Assembly: GCA_003213115.1 (NCBI GenBank)
Contig: QCNU01000005.1
Coordinates: 1-33,778, forward strand
DNA from: Pelagibacteraceae bacterium AG-426-L23
Lineage (GTDB): Bacteria; Pseudomonadota; Alphaproteobacteria; Pelagibacterales; Pelagibacteraceae
Direction: 5' to 3'
DNA length: 33,778 nucleotides
In this document: piece after piece, positions 28,564 to 33,778 of the stretch
How positions within the stretch are numbered: position 1 is the first letter of the stretch
Layout of the letters: each line of letters starts with the position of its first letter
Notes under the pieces: generated by a model
Seen by the model: only the letters and a program-made list of their open reading frames with translations
The model's database searches: none
What the model was told of the DNA's origin: nothing
Program-made: the position numbers and the translations under genes

Positions 28564-29277
28564 ATGTTAATTAAATGTTTCTTAGCTTTTGGTGCTGGTT
28601 TTATAAGTTTTCTTACACCGTGCGTTTTACCAATTATACCAGGTTATATTTCTTATATAACTGGAAAAAAGCTCGAGGAAATGGAGCTCAACAGAAGATT
28701 AATTTTAACTAAAACAATTATATTTTCTCTTGGTTTTTCTTCAGTTTTTGTATCTTTAGGAATTGCTGCATCATTTATTGGAAATGTTTTATTATTTTTT
28801 TCCAACGAGTTACGAATATTTGCTGGGTTAATAATAATATTTTTTTCATTACAGTTGTTAGGTATTTTAAATCTAAACTTTTTAAATAAAGAAAGAAAAA
28901 TAGAGACTAAAAGTTTTAAAGATAATTATATTTTTCCTTATGTTGTAGGTGCAGCATTTGCTTTTGGTTGGACACCTTGCATTGGTCCAGTTTTAGGATC
29001 AATCATTGCATTGTCAGCATCTGAAGCTACGATTAACAAGGGTGCTTTATTACTCTCATTTTATTCTTTTGGATTAGCAATTCCTTTTATTCTTTCTGGT
29101 TACTATATAAACATTTTTTTAAATACTAAAAAAAGTTTTAGCAAGCATTACGGAAAAGTTATGAAAACTGGTGGAGTGATATTGCTTGCTACTGGAATTC
29201 TTATTTTAACAAATAAAATTCAAGTAATAAGTTATTATATTTTGACAACATTTCCATTCCTTATTAGTCTTGGTTAA
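28564..29277 (+). CDS. ccdA: Cytochrome c biogenesis / thiol-disulfide transporter CcdA
   Basis: Inner-membrane protein that passes reducing equivalents from cytosolic thioredoxin to periplasmic thiol proteins, needed for cytochrome c assembly and related tasks. It is 237 residues with six hydrophobic segments and no DsbD alpha or gamma domains, hence the short CcdA form. The two redox cysteines are in the expected membrane motifs: Cys20 (SFLTPCVLPIIPGY) and Cys139 (FGWTPCIGPVLG). The stop overlaps the following kinase start by one base (TAATG). Confidence 0.94.
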   Translation: MLIKCFLAFGAGFISFLTPCVLPIIPGYISYITGKKLEEMELNRRLILTKTIIFSLGFSSVFVSLGIAASFIGNVLLFFSNELRIFAGLIIIFFSLQLLGILNLNFLNKERKIETKSFKDNYIFPYVVGAAFAFGWTPCIGPVLGSIIALSASEATINKGALLLSFYSFGLAIPFILSGYYINIFLNTKKSFSKHYGKVMKTGGVILLATGILILTNKIQVISYYILTTFPFLISLG

Positions 29278-30173
29278 TGAGCGATATTACTGTCCTTGGA
29301 ATATTTGTTGCTGACATAAGTTTTTTAGGAGAAAAAATTCCTACGACAGGTGAAACTATTCTTGGCGATAGTTATAATATTGGTCCAGGTGGAAAAGGAT
29401 GCAATCAAGCTATAGCGATTTCTAGATTAGGTGGAAAAGTAAATTTTATTTCCAAACTAGGAAACGACGATTATGGAAAGCTAGCTATAAATAAATTAAA
29501 AAAAGACAACATAAATACTTCAAATATAATTATTTCAAAAAAACATAAAACTGGTGTTTCAGGAATTCATGTTGACCGCAACACGGGAAAAAATGCTATT
29601 ACAGTTATTAGGGGCGCGCCTGAAAGCTTAACTATAGATGAAATTGATACAAATATAATTAAGCGATCAAAAATATTTTTAACGCAATTAGAAATACCAT
29701 TAGATGTAACTTTCCACTGTTTAAAACTAGCTAAAGAAAACGGTTTAATTAATATATTAAATCCAGCTCCAGCAAGTGAACTTAAAAATGATTTTTTTGA
29801 ATTAGTTGATTACTTTACGCCAAATGAAACTGAAGCAGAGTTTTATACTGGAATTAAAATAAATAGTGAAAAGGATGCAAAAAATAGTGCAAATAAACTT
29901 TTAAACATGGGAATAAAAAAAGTAATAATAACTTTAGGTGAAAAAGGATTATTTTTTTCTGACGGTAAAGAAGAAATATACCTTAACGCAAGTCCAATTA
30001 AAGCGATTGATACTACAGGAGCAGGAGATGCCTTTAATGGAAGTTTTTCATTTGCGTTATTAAAAGGGAAACCAATAAAAGAATGTTTAGAATTTGCTAA
30101 TAAAGCTGCTGGACTATCTACTACAAAGCTTGGAGCTGGAGATGGTATGCCTTTTTTAAAAGATTTAAGCTAA
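29277..30173 (+). CDS. PfkB-family sugar kinase, ribokinase-like
   Basis: Phosphorylates a sugar (probably ribose or a nucleoside-derived sugar) with ATP, cytosolic. It is 298 residues, the normal ribokinase length. PfkB signature 1 is GPGGKGCNQAIAISRLGG (about 36-53). Signature 2, with the catalytic base Asp251, is DTTGAGDAFNGSF (245-257). LNPAPAS (161-167) and TPNETEAE (181-188) are ribokinase-typical. It is translationally coupled to ccdA by a one-base overlap. It ends inside the convergent glutaredoxin gene with a 9-base overlap. The exact substrate is not certain. Confidence 0.9.
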   Translation: MSDITVLGIFVADISFLGEKIPTTGETILGDSYNIGPGGKGCNQAIAISRLGGKVNFISKLGNDDYGKLAINKLKKDNINTSNIIISKKHKTGVSGIHVDRNTGKNAITVIRGAPESLTIDEIDTNIIKRSKIFLTQLEIPLDVTFHCLKLAKENGLINILNPAPASELKNDFFELVDYFTPNETEAEFYTGIKINSEKDAKNSANKLLNMGIKKVIITLGEKGLFFSDGKEEIYLNASPIKAIDTTGAGDAFNGSFSFALLKGKPIKECLEFANKAAGLSTTKLGAGDGMPFLKDLS

Positions 30174-30419
30174 TAATTTATCTAATTCTCCACTTTTATT
30201 AGCTGCTTGAAGCTGATCATTTCCTCCTACGTAATGATCTCCTATAAAAATTTGAGGTATTGTCCTTGCGCCATTAGTTCTTTTTAGCATTTCTTTAGCT
30301 TTATCTTTGTTTTTCCAGACATCAATTTCTTCAAAAGGAACATTCTTACTTTTTAATAAAGCTTTTGCATGATCACAATATGGACAAGGGCTACCAGAAT
30401 ACATTACAACTTTTTTCAT
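30165..30419 (-). CDS. grxC: Glutaredoxin 3-type dithiol glutaredoxin
   Basis: Small glutathione-dependent thiol-disulfide oxidoreductase. It is 84 residues. The active site CPYC is Cys12 to Cys15 (GSPCPYCDHAKAL). The cis-Pro loop is ARTIPQIFIGDHYVGGND (about 52-69), with GSH-binding residues typical of GrxC. It is the second gene of a two-gene unit: its ATG overlaps the stop of the DUF2805-like gene by 4 bases. Its stop region overlaps the end of the ribokinase-like gene on the other strand. Confidence 0.95.
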   Translation of the reverse strand: MKKVVMYSGSPCPYCDHAKALLKSKNVPFEEIDVWKNKDKAKEMLKRTNGARTIPQIFIGDHYVGGNDQLQAANKSGELDKLLA

Positions 30420-30718
30420 AAATTATTTATATCACTTAACTTTATTTTTTCTCTTAATTTTTTTCTTTCTAATTTAAATTTTTTTCTATGTTTTATGCTT
30501 TTTTTACCTACCCTTTTTCTCCATAGCTTAAAAGACCTAGGTTTGAGGTTTTTTCTCATTATTTTAATAACTTCACCTTCATTTTTGCCTGTTTTTTCTT
30601 TTATTTCTTCGAAGGTTATCCTATCAGCCCACGCTGCCCAAATTATCCAATTATTGTCATTTTTTTTTGGCTCGGGATTTTTTACACGTGTCTGAGGGAT
30701 TAAACTTTTCTTCTTCAT
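30416..30718 (-). CDS. DUF2805 / TIGR03643-like small basic protein
   Basis: Conserved protein of unknown function, 100 residues. The central part WIIWAAWADRITFEEIKEKTG followed by NEGEVIKIMRKNLKPRSFKLWRKRV has the family pattern and resembles a small helix-turn-helix-like unit (inference). The C-terminal third is extremely rich in Lys and Arg (KKSIKHRKKFKLERKKLREK), suggesting nucleic-acid or ribosome contact (inference). It is co-transcribed with glutaredoxin (4-base overlap), and 25 bases of A/T separate it from the divergent LysE-type gene. Confidence 0.78.
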   Translation of the reverse strand: MKKKSLIPQTRVKNPEPKKNDNNWIIWAAWADRITFEEIKEKTGKNEGEVIKIMRKNLKPRSFKLWRKRVGKKSIKHRKKFKLERKKLREKIKLSDINNL

Positions 30719-30743
30719 TTAAATATATATAGTTATTAAATAT

Positions 30744-31358
30744 ATGTTTCCCATAGATTATTTAATCTTTTTACAAATAATATTATTTTTATTTATAACA
30801 CCAGGGCCTCCAAGAGTTGTAATAGTGTCTCATACACTCAATTATGGATTAAAGCGTTCAGTTTGGACAGCTTTTGGTGATATTTCTGCAAATTTTTGTC
30901 AGGGTGTTTTAGTAGTTTTTGTTATAGGAACATTCCTAAAAAATAACCCAGATGTTTTAAATTATTTAAAATGGCTTGGTATACTTTACATAGTCTATTT
31001 AGCATATGATACTTACTCAGCAAAAATTAAATTAATTGATGTTAAATCTATTAAATCAAAATCTTTATTTTCATTTTATAAAGATGGATTTTTGGTAGCC
31101 GGCCTAAGTCCAAAAGCATTAATATTTTTTGGAACTATCTTCACTTCATTTATAGATTTTAATTTGAATTATTACGTTCAGTTTATTATTTTAATGGCCA
31201 CTTATATTATTTTGGATTTTATTACTCTCATGATTTATGGATTTGCTGCTGAAAGAGTTGCAGTTTGGCTGAAAGGAAAGCCAAAGACTTTAAATACAAT
31301 CTCTGCGTGTGTTCTTTTAATTATTGCCCTATATGTCGCTGTTACTCAAACCTATTAA
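30744..31358 (+). CDS. LysE/RhtB-family amino acid exporter
   Basis: Inner-membrane efflux protein for amino acids or similar small molecules. It is 204 residues with about six hydrophobic segments. The family signature FITPGPPRVVIVSHTLNYGLKRS (about 17-39) is a variant of the usual TPGP(A/N) motif. The central LKWLGILYIVYLAYDTY and GFLVAGLSPKALIFFGTIF stretches are typical. The substrate is unknown. It begins 25 bases from the divergent DUF2805 gene, so their promoters must overlap. No terminator is seen after it. Confidence 0.88.
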   Translation: MFPIDYLIFLQIILFLFITPGPPRVVIVSHTLNYGLKRSVWTAFGDISANFCQGVLVVFVIGTFLKNNPDVLNYLKWLGILYIVYLAYDTYSAKIKLIDVKSIKSKSLFSFYKDGFLVAGLSPKALIFFGTIFTSFIDFNLNYYVQFIILMATYIILDFITLMIYGFAAERVAVWLKGKPKTLNTISACVLLIIALYVAVTQTY

Positions 31359-31371
31359 TTAATTCTTCCTG

Positions 31372-31400
31372 TTGTCATTATCAATATTTCTTGTTTTAAT
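31372..31400 (+). promoter_or_regulatory. Candidate promoter of the Liv-type transporter operon
   Basis: TTGTCA (31372-31377), a 17-base spacer and TTTAAT (31395-31400), followed by a TTAATTAATTAATT stretch and a good Shine-Dalgarno AGGGGGA (31423-31429), 5 bases before the ATG at 31435. The leader would be about 25-30 nt. Confidence 0.45.
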
Positions 31401-31434
31401 CTGTCATTAATTAATTAATTAAAGGGGGAAACAA

Positions 31435-32676
31435 ATGAATAAAATAGCAAAACTATTTATTACATTTATTTCAGCTTTAACTCTAACACTAGCAAGTATT
31501 ACTTCTTCTTTTGCAAAAGTTGAAGGTGAGTACATCGTGTTAGGTTCTGCGATATCTCTTACAGGAAAATATTCATCTAACGGAGTGCACACTCAAAACG
31601 GATACAACATGGCTGTTGACCGAATTAATAAAATGGGTGGCGTAAAAGTTGGAGGAAAAAGTTATAAATTTGAGATCATTTACTATGATGATGAATCAAA
31701 TCCTAAAAGAGCCGCTCAGTTAGCTGAAAGACTAATCAAACAAGACGGCGTTCATTATATGCTTGGACCATACAGTTCAGGGTTAACGAAAGCCATTGCA
31801 CCTGTAACCGAGAAATATAAAATTCCTATGGTTGAAGCAAACGGTGCATCAAGATCTTTATTTACAAAAGGATATAAATATTTGTTCGCGGTGCTATCAC
31901 CTGCAAACCAATACCTTGAAGTAGCGATCGATCTTGCAGTCGAAAAAAATGGTGGTAAACCAGTTAAAATTGCACAGGCATTTGAACAAGATGCTTTCTC
32001 ACAAGACGTGAGACTTGGAATCTTAGATGCTGCAAAAAGAACAGGTTCTAAAATCATCATTGACGATAAATTACCAAAAGAGCTAAATGATATGGCTGCT
32101 ACATTGGCAAAAGTAAAAGCTACTAAGCCAGATGTACTAGTAGTATCAGGACACACAAAAGGCGCATTAACTGCAATCAGACAAATTTCTGAAATGAAAG
32201 TTGATGTTCCTATGTTAGCTATGACACACTGTGATGCTGCAAAACTTTCTAAACAACACGGAAAGAAATCAGAATACGCATTGTGTGCTTCTCAATGGCA
32301 TAAAAACTTAAGCTACAAAGATAGTTTCTTTGGAAGTGGTAAAAAGTATGACAAAGACTTTAAAAAAGAATTTGGTTATGCTCCACCTTACCAATCAGCT
32401 GAGTCATCTGCCGCTTTACTAGTGTTTAAAGATGCGTTCGAGAGAGCGAATTCTTTTGATAGAGATAAAGTTAGAGATGCTCTTAAGACTACAGAAATGC
32501 AAACTTTCTACGGAAACATCAAATTTGGTCCTGGCGGTCAAAACGTTGCTAAGCCAATGATCTTGTTCCAAGTAAGATGTAAAGGTGATACGTGTGAGAA
32601 TAAAGTTGTTGCTCCAACAAAATGGGCTTCAGACAAATTCTTTCACCCAATCCCTAAGTGGTCTGAAAGAGGTTAA
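31435..32676 (+). CDS. Branched-chain amino acid/amide-type ABC transporter substrate-binding protein
   Basis: Periplasmic type I binding protein of the LivJ/Peripla_BP_6 family. It is 413 residues. The Sec signal peptide is MNKIAKLFITFISAL through SSFA, with likely cleavage after Ala27 and a mature start KVEGEYIVLG. Family features are LGSAISLTGKYSSNG (about 36-50), a YDDESNPKRAAQLAERLI segment (about 84-101) and GPYSSGLTKAIAPV. Four Cys residues in the C-terminal half may form two disulfides. The gene has a strong Shine-Dalgarno and uses C-ending codons for Asn, Phe and Tyr more than neighbours, suggesting high expression. A strong terminator follows before the permease gene. The ligand cannot be told from sequence: amino acids, amides or osmolytes are possible. 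Confidence 0.92.
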   Translation: MNKIAKLFITFISALTLTLASITSSFAKVEGEYIVLGSAISLTGKYSSNGVHTQNGYNMAVDRINKMGGVKVGGKSYKFEIIYYDDESNPKRAAQLAERLIKQDGVHYMLGPYSSGLTKAIAPVTEKYKIPMVEANGASRSLFTKGYKYLFAVLSPANQYLEVAIDLAVEKNGGKPVKIAQAFEQDAFSQDVRLGILDAAKRTGSKIIIDDKLPKELNDMAATLAKVKATKPDVLVVSGHTKGALTAIRQISEMKVDVPMLAMTHCDAAKLSKQHGKKSEYALCASQWHKNLSYKDSFFGSGKKYDKDFKKEFGYAPPYQSAESSAALLVFKDAFERANSFDRDKVRDALKTTEMQTFYGNIKFGPGGQNVAKPMILFQVRCKGDTCENKVVAPTKWASDKFFHPIPKWSERG

Positions 32677-32696
32677 TACTTTTTAAATATATTGTT

Positions 32697-32730
32697 AAAT
32701 GCCCCCTAAAATTTAGGGGGCATTTTTTTT
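32697..32730 (+). terminator. Strong intrinsic terminator between binding protein and permease genes
   Basis: Inverted repeat AAATGCCCCCTAAA / TTTAGGGGGCATTT with a GC-rich core and a run of eight T (32723-32730). It starts 20 bases after the binding-protein stop and ends 10 bases before the permease ATG. It is probably leaky and sets a high binding-protein to permease ratio. Confidence 0.9.
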
Positions 32731-32740
32731 AAAATATTTT

Positions 32741-33634
32741 ATGGATTTTTTGATTTTTCAGGCTCCGATTTTAATGGTCCAAGCCTCTTTGGACGGAATT
32801 CTTTTGGGAATTCTATTTGCACTAATTGCATATGGGATGGCACTTCAATGGGGTGTGATGAATATAATAAATATAGCCCAAGGCGATTTAGTAATTTTAG
32901 GTGGATACATTGCTTATAGTATGTATCTCGCAGGTATTCATCCAGGTTGGGGTGTAATTGTATCACCTATTGTAATGTTTTTTGTTGGATGGGGATTATA
33001 CAAACTTGTCATAAACAAAGTAGTAGATCGAGATCTTTTTATTTCAATTTTAGCAACTTTTGGTATCGCAATTGTGTTTCAACAACTAATGAATTTTATT
33101 TTCGGAGCAGACGTTGTAGTTGCACAATCAGAATATGGAACAACAATGTTGTTTGATAATTCTGTAACCTTACCGAATTCAAAAATATTCTCTGCTTTTA
33201 TAAGTTTATTATATGCAGTGGTATTAGTTATTTACATGAAGAAATCAAAATTAGGTAGAGCTATTAGAGCAACAGCACAAAATGCTAGAGCAGCTAAGAT
33301 CTTAGGGGTTGATACTGAAAAAGTTTATGCTGCAACATTTGGAATTAACGCTGCACTTTGTGGTGTTGCTGGTGCTTTAATTGCAATTACATTTACATTG
33401 CACCCTTACGTTGGATTACCATATACAGTTAGATCTTTTATGATCGTAATCGTTGCTGGACTAGGAAATTTACCTGCAGTAGCTGTTTCAGGTATGGGAC
33501 TAGGGGTTTTTGAGGAATTTGCTGATTATATTCTAGGCACAGAATTTAGAATTGGCTCAGTATTCATGTTATTAGTTTTTATACTTGTTTACAGACGATT
33601 TAAACTTTCTAGAAAGAGAGAATATCTAAAATGA
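32741..33634 (+). CDS. Branched-chain amino acid-type ABC transporter permease (LivH family)
   Basis: Inner-membrane permease partner of the preceding binding protein. It is 297 residues with about eight hydrophobic segments. LivH signatures are YGMALQWGVMNIINIAQGDLVILGGY (about 31-56), the cytoplasmic coupling segment LGRAIRATAQNARAAKILGVD (about 171-191) that contacts the ATPase, and IVAGLGNLPAVAVSGMGLGV near 247-266. No Shine-Dalgarno precedes the ATG, which lies just after the terminator U-run, in line with lower expression. The stop overlaps the following lipoprotein start by 4 bases. A LivM permease and ATPases would be expected further downstream, outside the window. Confidence 0.94.
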   Translation: MDFLIFQAPILMVQASLDGILLGILFALIAYGMALQWGVMNIINIAQGDLVILGGYIAYSMYLAGIHPGWGVIVSPIVMFFVGWGLYKLVINKVVDRDLFISILATFGIAIVFQQLMNFIFGADVVVAQSEYGTTMLFDNSVTLPNSKIFSAFISLLYAVVLVIYMKKSKLGRAIRATAQNARAAKILGVDTEKVYAATFGINAALCGVAGALIAITFTLHPYVGLPYTVRSFMIVIVAGLGNLPAVAVSGMGLGVFEEFADYILGTEFRIGSVFMLLVFILVYRRFKLSRKREYLK

Positions 33635-33778
33635 GAAAAATTTTTATCTCTTTCATTTGTTTAGTTTTTGTAAAAGGCTGCGCTAAGCCTGAGGTGGTAA
33701 ATATTAAACAACCTAATGACTATAATTTAGACTGTAATGGTCTTGAGATTTCAATTGAGGAAGCTCAAAAGCTGAAAA
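33631..33778 (+). CDS. Predicted lipoprotein, N-terminal part (3' end outside window)
   Basis: The ATG overlaps the permease stop (ATGA) and the frame stays open to the window end (49 codons). The protein starts MRKIFISFICLVFVKGCAKPE, a lipoprotein signal with a lipobox-like VKGC, Cys17, although Lys in the lipobox is unusual. The mature part reads VVNIKQPNDYNLDCNGLEISI and continues. It is too short for a family assignment. The position inside a Liv operon, before any LivM gene, is noteworthy. Confidence 0.72.
   Translation, partial: MRKIFISFICLVFVKGCAKPEVVNIKQPNDYNLDCNGLEISIEEAQKLK

Noticed and set aside
30369-30695. Plus-strand hydrophobic frame across grxC start and the DUF2805-like gene
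   Set aside because: The Phe/Leu-rich product is what the complement of Lys-rich coding DNA always gives. The minus-strand genes have family motifs and an ATGA junction.
31403-31420. TTAA repeats before the substrate-binding protein gene
   Set aside because: A short simple-sequence run in A+T-rich DNA, not long enough to call a phase-variable tract or an operator.
31755-32156. 133-codon open frame antisense to the substrate-binding protein gene
   Set aside because: The sense strand has a strong family match and signal peptide; the antisense product has no recognisable features.
32697-32730. Possible end of the Liv operon at the hairpin
   Set aside because: The LivH permease follows at once on the same strand with no room for a promoter, so partial termination within the operon fits better than an operon end.

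Overview
The window is very A+T-rich DNA with tightly packed genes, 1-9 nt overlaps between many neighbours, short or missing leaders and almost no spacer. The gene content (sarcosine oxidase, a dimethylglycine/sarcosine dehydrogenase with its own ETF chain, O-acetylhomoserine sulfhydrylase behind a tandem SAM riboswitch, a Liv-type ABC transporter, a DMT exporter) and the protein sequences fit a streamlined marine alphaproteobacterium of the SAR11 / Pelagibacter group. No rRNA, tRNA, CRISPR array, insertion sequence or phage gene was found, and no gene-free stretch reaches 300 bases. The longest is the 262-base metY leader.

Layout. 1-692: C-terminal part of ilvC, then leuA (branched-chain amino acid synthesis). 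2364-8419: the cell-elongation cluster mreB-mreC-mreD-mrdA(PBP2)-rodA, followed by a bactofilin. 8476-11564: a three-gene set of D-amino-acid-dehydrogenase-like oxidase, EamA-type exporter and D-2-hydroxyacid dehydrogenase. 11709-12742: two tandem paralogous lipoproteins that share a 97-bp identical block. 12779-18259 (+): soxBDAG, heterotetrameric sarcosine oxidase, plus a DUF2237 gene. 27055-18263 (-): a long run of metY, rhodanese, NAD(P)H-quinone-reductase-like protein, DUF4864-like exported protein, dimethylglycine/sarcosine dehydrogenase, etfB, etfA and ETF-ubiquinone oxidoreductase. 27106-31358: mixed small transcription units (msrB, FkbM methyltransferase, small membrane protein, ccdA, PfkB kinase, glutaredoxin, DUF2805, LysE exporter). 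31435-end: a highly expressed-looking Liv-type substrate-binding protein, a strong terminator, a LivH permease and the start of a lipoprotein.

How it fits together. The two convergent blocks at 12.8-24 kb both oxidise N-methyl groups. DMGDH/SarDH passes electrons to ETF and ETF-QO and so to ubiquinone. SoxBDAG uses oxygen. Both carry folate-binding GcvT domains that can trap the methyl carbon as 5,10-methylene-THF. The block containing DMGDH lies downstream, on the same strand, of metY, whose leader holds two H-type pseudoknots: an upstream SAM-II-like one coupled to an intrinsic terminator and a downstream SAM-V-like one abutting the Shine-Dalgarno sequence. This is the most informative regulatory structure in the window. 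It matches a tandem arrangement already described for Pelagibacter, so it is a recognised system and not a new one. I see no clearly undescribed multi-gene system. The best leads for novelty are the lipoprotein gene-conversion block, the bactofilin beside the elongasome genes, and several small conserved genes of unknown function.
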